This document shows, piece by piece, positions 18,487-28,368 of a DNA stretch of 64,000 nucleotides. How positions within the stretch are numbered: position 1 is the first letter of the stretch; each line of letters starts with the position of its first letter. A program made the position numbers and the translations under genes. The notes beneath the pieces were generated by a model that had not been told where the DNA came from, searched no databases, and saw nothing but the letters and a program-made list of their open reading frames with translations. This DNA is from PXAP01 sp964421595 (GTDB lineage: Bacteria; Bacteroidota; Bacteroidia; Bacteroidales; PUMT01). Location of the stretch: the NCBI GenBank assembly GCA_964421595.1, contig CAYQXY010000007.1, forward strand, positions 1-64,000, given 5' to 3'.

Positions 18487-19920
18487 TTACCAGTATGTTG
18501 TTCTGTAAACCACAGGGTTGCTTTTAATTCTAAAACGTATTCCTGCAGCAATGCCTACCCGGTGAGGTGATTTTTCAGGTATATCAAACTGCAGATATTC
18601 ATAACCGATATTATAAAACCACCAGCTGCCTGCCTTAAAATATCCCGCTGTCGGAACAAAATGCCACCTGGGTTCAGGATAATTGTAAGTTCCCCAGTGT
18701 GTTCCCCTGGAATATCCCAAATTTATGCCCGCAAAGAATCCTTCTTCATTTATGCTAAGAGAATTCTTCAATGGAAATACCTTCTGAAGTCCGCCGTAGA
18801 AAAGGTGCCGCTGCTCCCATACCTGGTCGAACCATCGATCATCAAGTTTAACAAGGACACTCCTTCTTACTGGCCGGGTGTACCATCCGGCTGTTAAAAG
18901 CAGGTTGTACTTTTCATCTTCAAGACCTGCCTGGATTCCATTAAAAAAGTCATTGGTATTAATTAGTACATTACCTGAGAGCCGGAGTGTGTTAAAAGCC
19001 GGAAGGATATTAGTCCTTACATTCTGGCTTTCGAGGAGTAAGATCATTTTTTCATTTTCAGTAAGCTTTGCAAGATTCATCATGTTCTGGTGCCAGGAAA
19101 TTCTTTCGCGTGGATTAGCACCCAGTTCTATAAGCTTCTCGGCAATAGTATAATGATCTGATGCAATAGCAAGGGCAAGTGGGGTCATACCATCCCTGGT
19201 CCTGATCTGTAAAGAAGCATTGTTTTCAAGCAGGTAATCAATCATATCTTCACGGCCTGGAGGAATAGCCATCATGAGGGGTGTAAAGCCGTAACCATCT
19301 CTGAAATTCACATCCGAACCGTAGTCAAGCAATAACCAGGCAATATCCAGGCTTGCATAAAGTGCTGCAGCATGCAGGGCAGTAGCACCTTCCATGTCGG
19401 AATACTTTGGATCAGCACCAAACATCAACAGGAGTTCGGTAATCTCAAAATTATCATAGGCTGTGGTATATAGAAGAGGTGTTATGCCTTCATTGTCATA
19501 AATCTCAGTATCTGCACCCTTCTGAAGAAGGGAAAGTGCTATATCGTAATGATTTCCAAGGCAGGCGCTTGCAAGGGCAGTGAATCCGTTCATGGGTATT
19601 AAATCGATCTCCGCTCCATATTCAATAAGGATCTCTACTATCTCAAGGTGCCCGTTGCTTGCGGCATACATTAGCGGACTAACACCTTCATCGGTTGTAG
19701 TATTGACGTCAACACCATTTTCAATATAAAAAATCACCGAATCCAGGTCTCCGCGATTGGCTGCCATCATAAGAAGCAGACTACTGTCAGAGACTTCTGT
19801 AAGATAAATACCGTAATAACTATTTGCCCGGGATTGGGTAAGATCCCGAACAGACAAGGCGGTTAGCGGCAGGTTGACAGCAAGTATGAGAAGGCCTGTG
19901 AGCCATTGAATAATAGACAT
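18487..19920 (-). CDS. Secreted ankyrin-repeat protein with C-terminal barrel-like domain
   Basis: This protein has 477 residues. A signal peptide covers about 1-23. Residues about 45-290 form seven or so ankyrin repeats with the usual GxTPLMxAxxxGHxEIVxxLxxxGA pattern. The rest (about 300-477) is rich in alternating aromatic and polar residues (AGWYTRP, GINLGYSRGTHWG, WWFYNIGYEYLQF, RVGIAAGIRFRI), like strands of a small outer-membrane beta-barrel. Ankyrin repeats bind proteins; combined with a signal peptide and barrel-like tail, this predicts a periplasmic protein-binding arm anchored in the outer membrane. The lipoprotein gene follows after one base. The repeat call is certain; the barrel call is an inference from strand pattern. 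Confidence 0.85.
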   Translation of the reverse strand: MSIIQWLTGLLILAVNLPLTALSVRDLTQSRANSYYGIYLTEVSDSSLLLMMAANRGDLDSVIFYIENGVDVNTTTDEGVSPLMYAASNGHLEIVEILIEYGAEIDLIPMNGFTALASACLGNHYDIALSLLQKGADTEIYDNEGITPLLYTTAYDNFEITELLLMFGADPKYSDMEGATALHAAALYASLDIAWLLLDYGSDVNFRDGYGFTPLMMAIPPGREDMIDYLLENNASLQIRTRDGMTPLALAIASDHYTIAEKLIELGANPRERISWHQNMMNLAKLTENEKMILLLESQNVRTNILPAFNTLRLSGNVLINTNDFFNGIQAGLEDEKYNLLLTAGWYTRPVRRSVLVKLDDRWFDQVWEQRHLFYGGLQKVFPLKNSLSINEEGFFAGINLGYSRGTHWGTYNYPEPRWHFVPTAGYFKAGSWWFYNIGYEYLQFDIPEKSPHRVGIAAGIRFRIKSNPVVYRTTYW

Positions 19921-20065
19921 GGGTCAGAAACGTATCATTGATTATTTTGTAGTACTGCTAAAATATATTTTTTAAATATAACTATTCCCTGAAAATTATA
20001 AAGAATGGTTTTCTGATTGTTATATATTTGTTGCTTCGAAGAATTCAGACAATAATAATTATAAT

Positions 20066-21235
20066 ATGAATTTTGATTTTGATAAGCCGACCGAAAGGCT
20101 GGGAACAAATTCAGTTAAGTTCGATGGATTGAAAGAGTACTTTGGAAAAGCAGATCTGCTTCCCATGTGGGTTGCCGATATGGATTTCCAGGCTCCTGCT
20201 GAAATCATAAATGCTATCAAAGATCGTGCCGATCATGGGGTTTTTGGATATACACTTGTTTCGCATGGTTTTAATGAATCCATTAAAATGTGGATGAAAA
20301 AAAGGCATGGATGGGACATTTCTTCTAAATGGATTTTGTTTTGTCCCGGAATTGTACCTGCCCTTGCGATGTCGGTAATGGCCTATACCGACCCGGGAGA
20401 CAGGATATTGCTACAATCTCCGGTATACCCGCCATTTTTCTCTGTCATAAAGGATAATAAGAGGCAGATGGTAAATAATCAGCTGATAGAAGAAAAGGGG
20501 AGGTACACTATAGATTTTGATGACCTTGATAAAAAGCTTTCCAACAAAGTGAAAATGATGTTTTTCTGCAACCCTCACAACCCTGCCGGTCGTGTTTGGT
20601 CAAAGGAGGAAGTTGAAAAAGTCATTGAATTATGCCGTAAATATAATGTTATCCTTATTTCTGACGAGATCCATTCAGATCTGATATATCCGCGACATAC
20701 CCATATACCGGCAGCCCTGGATCAGGATTCAACAGACAACCTGGTAATTTGCATGGCACCAAGCAAAACATTCAACCTGGCCGGACTCTCATCAGCATTT
20801 ATGATAATACCCGACAGTAAATTACGAAGGAAGATGAAGACGCTGATTGAAAACCTGCATATTAATCATGGAAATATTTTCGGGCTAATCGCCCTCCAGG
20901 TTGCCTATGAGAAAGGAGAAGAGTGGCTTGAAGCTCTGATGAAATACCTTTTGCTTAACCGTAATACCGTAACAGAGTTTTGCAATTCTGAACTACCGGG
21001 AATTACTGCTGTAGCGGCCGAGGGTACTTATCTAATTTGGCTCGATTGCAGGGGAACCGGAATGGACGACAGGGCCCTGAAGAAATTTTTTATCCGCGAT
21101 GCAGGAATTGCTACAAATCCGGGACCTGTTTTTGGGCCGGGCGGAGAGGGTTTTCACAGGCTGAATATTGGCTGTCCCAATGCTACTTTAATCAAGGCGC
21201 TGAATAAAATAAAGACAGCCCTGAAAAAGAGGTGA
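20066..21235 (+). CDS. MalY/PatB-type PLP-dependent C-S lyase / aminotransferase
   Basis: This 389-residue fold-type I PLP enzyme belongs to the PatB/MalY group, which cleaves cystathionine (beta-lyase) to homocysteine, pyruvate and ammonia. It shows the early LPMWVADMDF signature, FCNPHNPAGRVW (Asn and the substrate-carboxylate region), SDEIHSDL with the PLP-binding Asp, and the Schiff-base lysine K234 in APSKTFNLAGL. A C-terminal Arg lies in HRLNIGCPN. The size is standard for the family. ATG start. It is divergent from the ankyrin gene and convergent with trmD, so it is probably monocistronic. Which activity dominates (cystathionine lyase, cysteine desulfhydrase or aminotransferase) cannot be told. 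Confidence 0.93.
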   Translation: MNFDFDKPTERLGTNSVKFDGLKEYFGKADLLPMWVADMDFQAPAEIINAIKDRADHGVFGYTLVSHGFNESIKMWMKKRHGWDISSKWILFCPGIVPALAMSVMAYTDPGDRILLQSPVYPPFFSVIKDNKRQMVNNQLIEEKGRYTIDFDDLDKKLSNKVKMMFFCNPHNPAGRVWSKEEVEKVIELCRKYNVILISDEIHSDLIYPRHTHIPAALDQDSTDNLVICMAPSKTFNLAGLSSAFMIIPDSKLRRKMKTLIENLHINHGNIFGLIALQVAYEKGEEWLEALMKYLLLNRNTVTEFCNSELPGITAVAAEGTYLIWLDCRGTGMDDRALKKFFIRDAGIATNPGPVFGPGGEGFHRLNIGCPNATLIKALNKIKTALKKR

Positions 21236-21420
21236 GAGCAATATTCGGGTATTCCTTGGCCCATGATACTTTACACTTGCAACCATTAATATAAGGTTAA
21301 CTTTTTAAAAAGGGATAGCTAACTTATTAAATTTCTGATTATTCAGCTATTTCCCGGTTCGTTTTGATTATCCTGAAAATTGTGTTGCGGTTTGATGTTA
21401 GTCAGAATAAAATGTCAGGA

Positions 21421-22110
21421 TTATTCGTCTTCATCTGAAGCAAGCAGTTCAGGCCGCAGATTTCTGGTGCGTTCGATCGATTGCTCAATTTTCCAGTTAT
21501 CGATCCTTTTCTCATTTCCGGAGAGAAGCACTGGAGGAACTTCCCAGCCTTTATAATTGGCCGGCCTGGTATAAACGGGCGGGGCCAGCAGGTTATCCTG
21601 GAATGAGTCGCTCAGTGCACTTGTTCCATCTGATATGGCACCGGGAAGTAACCTTACGATGCAATCGGCGACAACCGCTGCTGCCAGTTCTCCACCTGTC
21701 ATCACATAATCGCCTAGTGATATCTCCATTGTAATCAGGTTGTCCCGCACTCGTTGGTCGACGCCCTTGTAATGTCCGCAGAGTATAATTATATTTTTAA
21801 GGGTAGACAACTTGTTGGCCATTTTCTGTGAGAACCGCTCACCATCGGGCGACATATATATTATCTCATCATACTCACGCTCTTTTTTCAATTGCTCTAT
21901 TGCCCGGTCAACCGGTTCGATCATCAGAACCATTCCGGCATCTCCGCTGAAAGCGTAGTCATCTACCCTGCGGTGCTTGTCAGTGGAGAAGTCACGAATA
22001 TTATGTACCTTTAAAACAGCAATTTCCCGCTCAACCGCTCTTTTCAGGATTGAGTGGCCAAGGGGGCTAACAAGGAGTTCGGGAAGGACTGTGAGAATAT
22101 CTATACGCAT
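21421..22110 (-). CDS. trmD: tRNA (guanine-N1)-methyltransferase TrmD
   Basis: It methylates G37 of tRNAs using S-adenosylmethionine, which prevents +1 frameshifting. It has 229 residues, the normal size. The start MRIDILTVLPE, the catalytic region DDYAFSGDAGMVL, and the trefoil-knot AdoMet loop SLGDYVMTGGELAAAV are all present, together with the GAISDGTSALSDSF segment. ATG start. It is separated from the divergent DUF349 gene by a 193-base promoter region and does not sit in the rpsP-rimM-trmD-rplS order of many other bacteria. Confidence 0.97.
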   Translation of the reverse strand: MRIDILTVLPELLVSPLGHSILKRAVEREIAVLKVHNIRDFSTDKHRRVDDYAFSGDAGMVLMIEPVDRAIEQLKKEREYDEIIYMSPDGERFSQKMANKLSTLKNIIILCGHYKGVDQRVRDNLITMEISLGDYVMTGGELAAAVVADCIVRLLPGAISDGTSALSDSFQDNLLAPPVYTRPANYKGWEVPPVLLSGNEKRIDNWKIEQSIERTRNLRPELLASDEDE

Positions 22111-22233
22111 GTTTTTTTTGCAAAAATACTATTTATCGCCATAAATCCGGTCAGCATTTCTGATCTCGATTGATTGGTATTGATTTTTAAGGAATAAAAT
22201 CCTTTATGATTACATGGTAAATATATATTTTCG

Positions 22234-22241
22234 TACTTTTG
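22234..22241 (+). promoter_or_regulatory. Candidate -7 promoter element for the DUF349 gene
   Basis: TACTTTTG fits the Bacteroidota -7 consensus TAnnTTTG. It lies 62 bases before the start codon. No good -33 TTTG was found at the expected distance, so confidence is modest. Confidence 0.35.
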
Positions 22242-22303
22242 AAGCCGTTATATTAATTTAAGCTCTCGGACAAAAGGTCAGGAGAGAAGAAAAACTACCT
22301 CGT

Positions 22304-24562
22304 ATGGATACGAAGGATTTAAATGGACCTGCTCATGAGGAGCAATCCGGTAATGAAAGGTTTGATACCGGAAATTCGCAGAAAACTGATGACACCGGAA
22401 ATAACAGGGAGGATCCCGGGACTGATGAAGTGACAGGATCTGAAGATCATAATGAACCTGCCGGTAATAAATCAGCGAAATCAAAGCGTATACCTGATAA
22501 AGGTGATGATGCGAAAGATACGGATTCAGTATCTGAAGAAACTGATGAATCGGGATCTGAAAACACCGATAAACAGGATTCAGATAAGCATGAAAAAGAA
22601 GAATCTTCCGCTGCAACTGAGCCCGACCCTGAAAAGGCAGGAGAACCCGGACCGGAGAAAACTTCAGGTGCCGGATATGATAAGCAGGACGATACCGACA
22701 CTGAGAAGAATGATGAACAGGTATCTGAAAAAACTTCCGGCGAAAAACCTGCCAGGGATGTTGAGGGTGTTCCTTCCGTGACAGGTCAGTCAGATGAAAG
22801 TGGAGTAACAGACAAACCTGCACCGGCATTAAAAGATCCTGTTGATTATCAGAATATGGAAAAGGAAGAACTCCTCCGCATACTTGAGGAGCTTATTGAA
22901 TCGAAGACTGTACAGAACATACGCGATGAGGTGGAGGCTATCAAAGTCAGCTTCTACAAGCGCCATAAATCTGAGATCGAACTTAAACGTAAGAAGTTCA
23001 TGCAGGAGGGGGGTGATGTTGAGGCATTTGAGCCGGGGGAAGACCAGGGAGAGATCCGTTTCAAGGAGTTGTACAGAAAGTACCGTCATTCCAAAGCTGC
23101 TCATAACCGCAGCCAGGAGCAGAACAAACAGGCTAATCTTGAAGATAAACTAAAAGTAATAGAAGATCTTAAAGAACTGGTTAACAGAAATGAAGATATT
23201 AACCAGACTTTTCCTGAATTCAGAAACCTGCAGAAAAGATGGCATAGCATCGGAATGGTTCCCCAGCAAAACCTGAAGGATTTGTGGGATACTTATCACC
23301 ATTACGTCGAAACTTTTTATGATCATATCAAGATCAATAAGGAACTCAGGGACCTGGACCTTAAAAAGAACCTTGAGACCAAGATTGACCTTTGTGAAAA
23401 GGCGGAAGAGCTGCTACTTTCCCCTAATATTATCAATGCATTCCGTCAGCTTCAGAAATACCATGACCAGTGGCGGGAAACCGGGCCGGTACCTCGTGAC
23501 CAGAAGGATGTTTTATGGGAACGTTTCAGGGAGGTAACGCATCAGATCAATAAGAAGCACCAGGATCATTTTGACAAACAGAAAGAGGCTCAGAAAAAAA
23601 ACCTGGAAGCAAAGTCCCGGTTATGTGAAAAGGCAGAAGAGATAAATGACTGGCCTTTTGAAAATTTCCAGCAGGTTGAGAAGCTTACAAAAGATATGAT
23701 ATCTCTTCAAAGAACCTGGAAAACTATCGGCTTTGCACCTAAAAAGGACAATACGAAAATATACCAGCGTTTTCGTAATGCCTGTGACAGGTTCTTTGCC
23801 AAAAAGAGGGATTATAATTCCCAGAATAAGGAACTGTTGACTGATAATCTGCAGAAGAAACTTGACCTTTGTGTGCAGGCTGAAGCTCTCAGGGAAAGCT
23901 CTGACTGGAAAAAAACCACAGATGAACTCATTGATCTTCAGAATCGATGGAAAGAGATAGGGCCTGTTCCGCGAAAGCATTATGATCCTGTATGGAAACG
24001 GTTTCGTGCCGCCTGTGATCATTTTTTTAACCGTAAATCTGAGTTTTTCTCTACAATTGATTCAAAATATGAAGAGAATCTGAAGAAGAAACTTGCAATA
24101 ATTGAGAAAATTGAGAATTTTAAATTTGGTCAAAACGTTGAATCCAATTTGAATACCCTCAAGGAATACCAGCGGGAATGGGTTTCTATCGGATTTGTTC
24201 CTATCAGGGAGAAGGACAATATCCAGAAAAGGTACCGGGCTGCCCTTGATAAGCATTTTGAAGGATTAAAGATGGATGACCAGAAGAAAAATTTGGTTAA
24301 ATACAGGCATAAACTCGAGGGTGTAAAGGAAAAACCAACTGCATTCAATAAACTGAAATTTGAGAGGGAAAAGTTCCTTAATAAGTTTAAACAGCTTGAA
24401 AGTGACATTACCCTATGGGAAAACAATATTGGTTTTTTTGCCAAATCAAAGTCCGCCGAAGCAACCATCAATGAGTTCAGGGAAAAGATTGAACAGGGTA
24501 AGAAGCAGATGGAAATGCTTGAGGAAAAGATCAGGATGATTGATGATCTGGATAATGAATGA
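22304..24562 (+). CDS. DUF349-repeat protein with acidic low-complexity N-terminus
   Basis: This 752-residue protein begins with about 180 residues of acidic, Ser/Thr/Glu/Lys-rich disordered sequence. It continues with at least five DUF349 helical repeats (roughly 275-340, 350-420, 428-500, 510-585 and 590-660). Each has the pattern LxxKxxLCxxAE followed by LQxxWKxIGxVPR and RFRxACDxFF. A coiled-coil tail (about 690-752) closes it. DUF349 proteins are common in Bacteroidota and their function is unknown. Without a signal peptide it should be cytosolic. pyrG begins 71 bases downstream on the same strand. The family call is certain. Confidence 0.93.
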   Translation: MDTKDLNGPAHEEQSGNERFDTGNSQKTDDTGNNREDPGTDEVTGSEDHNEPAGNKSAKSKRIPDKGDDAKDTDSVSEETDESGSENTDKQDSDKHEKEESSAATEPDPEKAGEPGPEKTSGAGYDKQDDTDTEKNDEQVSEKTSGEKPARDVEGVPSVTGQSDESGVTDKPAPALKDPVDYQNMEKEELLRILEELIESKTVQNIRDEVEAIKVSFYKRHKSEIELKRKKFMQEGGDVEAFEPGEDQGEIRFKELYRKYRHSKAAHNRSQEQNKQANLEDKLKVIEDLKELVNRNEDINQTFPEFRNLQKRWHSIGMVPQQNLKDLWDTYHHYVETFYDHIKINKELRDLDLKKNLETKIDLCEKAEELLLSPNIINAFRQLQKYHDQWRETGPVPRDQKDVLWERFREVTHQINKKHQDHFDKQKEAQKKNLEAKSRLCEKAEEINDWPFENFQQVEKLTKDMISLQRTWKTIGFAPKKDNTKIYQRFRNACDRFFAKKRDYNSQNKELLTDNLQKKLDLCVQAEALRESSDWKKTTDELIDLQNRWKEIGPVPRKHYDPVWKRFRAACDHFFNRKSEFFSTIDSKYEENLKKKLAIIEKIENFKFGQNVESNLNTLKEYQREWVSIGFVPIREKDNIQKRYRAALDKHFEGLKMDDQKKNLVKYRHKLEGVKEKPTAFNKLKFEREKFLNKFKQLESDITLWENNIGFFAKSKSAEATINEFREKIEQGKKQMEMLEEKIRMIDDLDNE

Positions 24563-24592
24563 AAACCTTCCCGTGATTCTTAAAAATTTGAT

Positions 24593-24600
24593 TAATTTTG
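24593..24600 (+). promoter_or_regulatory. Candidate -7 promoter element for pyrG
   Basis: TAATTTTG fits TAnnTTTG and lies 33 bases upstream of the proposed TTG start, which would give a short leader. A matching -33 box is not evident. Confidence 0.35.
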
Positions 24601-24633
24601 CCCACTTCAAATTCAATTAAAAATATCTGACCC

Positions 24634-26274
24634 TTGTCACTTCGAAAATATATTTTTGTAACAGGAGGGGTAACCTCCTCCCTTGGAAAGGGCATTATCT
24701 CGGCTTCACTTGCAAAATTACTGCAGGCAAGAGGCTATACTGTCACAATTCAAAAACTTGATCCCTACATCAACGTTGATCCTGGCACCCTGAATCCATA
24801 TGAACATGGAGAATGCTATGTGACGGAGGATGGTGCTGAAACTGATCTTGATCTTGGGCATTATGAGAGGTTCACCAATATTCCCACCACTCAGAATAAT
24901 AATGTTACCACAGGACGGATTTACCAGTCAGTTATAAACAAGGAAAGGAAAGGCGACTACCTGGGGAAAACTGTGCAGGTTATTCCTCATATTACCGATG
25001 AGATCAAGAGAAGGATCAAGATTTTGGGAACCAGGGGAAATTTTGATTTTATTATAACCGAAATAGGAGGTACTGTTGGAGATATAGAATCGCTTCCTTA
25101 TATTGAAGCAATCAGGCAGCTTAAATGGGAGATGGGACCAACCAATGCCCTGGTAATTCACCTGACCCTGGTACCATATCTTTCGGCATCTTCAGAGCTT
25201 AAAACCAAGCCAACCCAGCACTCGGTTAAAATGTTGCTGGAAAATGGTATACAGCCCAATATACTTGTGTTGCGCACCGAGCATCCGCTAAATAACGATA
25301 TCAGAAAAAAAGTCGCTCTTTTTTGCAACGTCGACTTCGGATCGGTTATTGAATCAATGGATGTTTCAACAATTTATGAGGTTCCTCTTATGATGCAGAA
25401 GGAGAACCTTGATGTAACGGTGCTTCGCAAACTTAATCTTCCCATAGGTGAAAAACCTGAGATGAAATTGTGGAAGCAGTTTGTAAATAAGGTGAAAAAT
25501 CCAAAGAAAACTGTCCGCATTGCACTGGTTGGCAAATACGTGGAACTGCCAGATTCCTATAAATCAATTATGGAGTCATTTGTCCATGCCGGCGCTGTGA
25601 ATGATTGCAAGGTTGACCTTCACAGTATACAGTCGGAGAAGATTAACGAAGGAAATATAGATGAGGTTTTTAAAGGAATACAGGGTATTCTGGTAGCTCC
25701 GGGATTCGGTGACCGCGGTATTGAGGGGAAAATTCTTTCCGCACGTTATGCCAGGGAAAAGAACATACCTTACTTAGGGATTTGCCTCGGCCTGCAGTGC
25801 GCAATAGTCGAATTTGCCCGTAATGTTCTCTTTCTTAAAGAAGCTCACTCGTCGGAAATAGATCTGAAAACCCCGCATCCGGTTATTGATCTTATGGAAG
25901 AGCAAAAGGGCGTAATGAATAAAGGCGGCACCATGCGACTTGGCCTGTACCCCTGTACAATTAAAAACGGAACACTTTCCAGCAGTATATACCGTCAGCA
26001 GGAGGTACTCGAAAGACACCGGCACAGATATGAGTTTAACAATGAATATCTTTCAAGTTTTGAAAGTAATGGTATGGTCGCTGCAGGTATAAATCCGGAC
26101 ACCGGACTCGTTGAAATTATGGAGATACCGGGTCACAAATGGTTTGTAGGCGTTCAGTTTCATCCGGAATACAGGAGTACGGTACTTAGTCCGCATCCCC
26201 TCTTCATTCAATTTGTAAATGCTGCCCTGAGCGTAAATGCTGAGGTAGCTGAATCTGTCAGGGCAACCAGATAA
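24634..26274 (+). CDS. pyrG: CTP synthase (TTG start)
   Basis: It makes CTP from UTP, ATP and glutamine, the last step of pyrimidine nucleotide synthesis. It has 546 residues: an amidoligase domain (about 1-270) with the loop GGVTSSLGKG, and a class I glutaminase domain (about 290-540) with nucleophile Cys in GICLGLQC and the His/Glu pair in QFHPEY. The start must be a TTG. An in-frame TGA stands two codons upstream, and the conserved KYIFVTGG begins only five residues in, with no ATG or GTG between. A weak start codon may throttle expression. yidC follows 67 bases later. The function is certain. Confidence 0.97.
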   Translation: MSLRKYIFVTGGVTSSLGKGIISASLAKLLQARGYTVTIQKLDPYINVDPGTLNPYEHGECYVTEDGAETDLDLGHYERFTNIPTTQNNNVTTGRIYQSVINKERKGDYLGKTVQVIPHITDEIKRRIKILGTRGNFDFIITEIGGTVGDIESLPYIEAIRQLKWEMGPTNALVIHLTLVPYLSASSELKTKPTQHSVKMLLENGIQPNILVLRTEHPLNNDIRKKVALFCNVDFGSVIESMDVSTIYEVPLMMQKENLDVTVLRKLNLPIGEKPEMKLWKQFVNKVKNPKKTVRIALVGKYVELPDSYKSIMESFVHAGAVNDCKVDLHSIQSEKINEGNIDEVFKGIQGILVAPGFGDRGIEGKILSARYAREKNIPYLGICLGLQCAIVEFARNVLFLKEAHSSEIDLKTPHPVIDLMEEQKGVMNKGGTMRLGLYPCTIKNGTLSSSIYRQQEVLERHRHRYEFNNEYLSSFESNGMVAAGINPDTGLVEIMEIPGHKWFVGVQFHPEYRSTVLSPHPLFIQFVNAALSVNAEVAESVRATR

Positions 26275-26341
26275 ACCGGTGGTTTTTCATGATTCAATAT
26301 AAATCTAATTATTAAAAGGAAAGACATTTAAGGAACCAGGT

Positions 26342-28270
26342 ATGGATAGAAATTCAATTACAGGTATTGTTCTGATCGGACTGATCCTGATAGTTTTCAG
26401 CGTTTTGAACAGGCCCTCCCAGGAAGAAATTGATTCTGCCAGACGCCGGCAGGATTCTCTGGAAATTGTCAGGCAACAGCAGCTTGACGAAGAAGCCCGG
26501 CAGATTACAACTGATGATATTGCCGTTGAAAGTCCGGTAGCAGAGCATGATACGGTGCAGGCAATGAATGACCTTCAAAACAGGTATGGAGATTTTGCAC
26601 TAGCTGCAACCGGTTCGGACGAGCTTTATATTGTTGAAAATGAGCATGTGAGATTAAGCATTTCTTCGAAAGGGGGTAGACCGTGGTCTGCCGAGTTAAA
26701 GGAGTATCAGACCCACGATTCTCTTCCGCTATTGCTGTTTGAAGGTGACGATAACTCATTCGGACTCAACTTTTTTGCCCAGAACAGAAGCATTTCGACG
26801 AATGAACTTTATTTTCAGCCAGTCTCCGAAACCCCGGTGCGGGCAATCAATGATGGATCTTCACTTTCCCTGAGACTTTATGCCGATGAAAACAGGTATA
26901 TAGAATATATCTACAGTCTTGCTCCCGGCAGTTTTATGGTTGATTTTAACATCAATCTTGTCGGCATGGATCAGATGATGGGTACCAATGCCGGATTTAT
27001 TGATTTGCGCTGGGAAATTGATATACCCGGACAGGAGAGGGGGCAGGTTAAGGAGAATGAATATTCTACTATACAATATAAGTTTCTTGGTGACGAAATT
27101 GACAAACTGTCTGAACGTTCAGATTCTGAGCAGGTGGAACTGCGAACACGCCTAAAGTGGATCGCCTTTAAGCAGCAGTTTTTCTCTTCAGTATTAATTG
27201 CCGAAGATCATTTTTCAAGTGCGATTCTGCAACAGAGTAAAATCGAGGATGGCAGACTTCTTAGAAATTATGTTGCCGATATACGCCTTCCACTGGAAAA
27301 CAGTGCCAGCGAACAGATACCAATGCAGTTTTATTTCGGCCCCAACCACTACAACACATTAAGGGCATATTCACAGGATTACCTCGCTGAGAGAAATTAT
27401 AACCTTGAACTTGAAAAGATCATCCCTCTTGGATGGGGCCTTTTCGGATGGCTGAACCGGTTCCTGATAATTCCTGTCTTTAATTTCCTTGGAAACTATA
27501 TTGCAAGCTATGGAATTATAATTCTCCTGCTTACAATTTTTATAAAGATGCTTCTGTTTCCCCTGACCTATAAATCATACGTATCTACCTCAAAGATGAG
27601 GGTGCTTAAACCTCAGATTGATGAACTAAATGAGAAGATACCAAAGGAGAAAGCACTTGAACGGCAGCAGGCAACAATGAACCTGTATAAGCGTGCAGGA
27701 GTCAACCCGATGGGAGGCTGTCTGCCGATGCTCATTCAGTTTCCTATTCTGATTGCAATGTTCAGGTTTTTTCCAACCTCCTTCGAGCTGAGGCAGGAGA
27801 GTTTTCTATGGGCCCATGATCTTTCGACATACGACTCGATACTTGATCTTCCTTTCACAATTCCCTTTTACGGAAGCCATGTAAGCTTATTCACCCTTCT
27901 GATGACCATTTCAACGATCATATATACGAAGATGAATTCGCAGATGACTGCCGGGTCTGCCCAGATGCCCGGAATGCAGACAATGATGTATATGATGCCG
28001 GTTATGTTTCTGTTCATATTCAATGATTTCGCTTCGGCGCTCAGTTATTATTACTTTCTTACCAACGTAATAACATTCGGGCAGCAGGCAATAATCAAAA
28101 GATTTGTCGATGATGAGGCGCTTTTGAAAAAACTTAATGAACATAAGAAAAAGCCGGTCAGCAAATCAACGTTCCAGAAAAGACTTGAGGAAATGGCCAA
28201 GAAAAAAGGACAGCCCGTTAAGGCAAAAGAACCTGTAAAAAAGAAAAGGCCACCATCCAAAAGAATGTAA
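26342..28270 (+). CDS. yidC: Membrane protein insertase YidC
   Basis: It inserts membrane proteins into the cytoplasmic membrane alone or with SecYEG. It has 642 residues: an N-terminal anchor (about 5-22), a large periplasmic beta-supersandwich (about 75-350), and the five-helix core (from about 365) with NPMGGCLPMLIQFP and the positively charged groove region KMRVLKPQIDEL. A strongly basic tail of about 45 residues (many Lys) probably contacts ribosomes. The architecture is the Gram-negative one. ATG start. A terminator follows 22 bases downstream. Placement after pyrG agrees with order known from related genomes. Confidence 0.97.
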   Translation: MDRNSITGIVLIGLILIVFSVLNRPSQEEIDSARRRQDSLEIVRQQQLDEEARQITTDDIAVESPVAEHDTVQAMNDLQNRYGDFALAATGSDELYIVENEHVRLSISSKGGRPWSAELKEYQTHDSLPLLLFEGDDNSFGLNFFAQNRSISTNELYFQPVSETPVRAINDGSSLSLRLYADENRYIEYIYSLAPGSFMVDFNINLVGMDQMMGTNAGFIDLRWEIDIPGQERGQVKENEYSTIQYKFLGDEIDKLSERSDSEQVELRTRLKWIAFKQQFFSSVLIAEDHFSSAILQQSKIEDGRLLRNYVADIRLPLENSASEQIPMQFYFGPNHYNTLRAYSQDYLAERNYNLELEKIIPLGWGLFGWLNRFLIIPVFNFLGNYIASYGIIILLLTIFIKMLLFPLTYKSYVSTSKMRVLKPQIDELNEKIPKEKALERQQATMNLYKRAGVNPMGGCLPMLIQFPILIAMFRFFPTSFELRQESFLWAHDLSTYDSILDLPFTIPFYGSHVSLFTLLMTISTIIYTKMNSQMTAGSAQMPGMQTMMYMMPVMFLFIFNDFASALSYYYFLTNVITFGQQAIIKRFVDDEALLKKLNEHKKKPVSKSTFQKRLEEMAKKKGQPVKAKEPVKKKRPPSKRM

Positions 28271-28292
28271 TTAAATGGCTTGGCTGAGCATT

Positions 28293-28325
28293 AAAAAAAA
28301 AAGACTGCAACTTGCAGTCTTTTTT
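28293..28325. terminator. Bidirectional rho-independent terminator after yidC
   Basis: AGACTGCAA (28302-28310) pairs with TTGCAGTCT (28312-28320). It is flanked by ten As before and a run of Ts after, so it can stop both yidC and the convergent lipoprotein gene transcript. Confidence 0.88.
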
Positions 28326-28368
28326 AGTATGTCATATCTCAATTCAGCTGCATGTAAACTGGTTCCCG

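Noticed and set aside
22447..22701. Antisense 84-codon frame in the DUF349 gene
   Set aside because: It is the complement of the acidic low-complexity region, which leaves several frames open by base composition.
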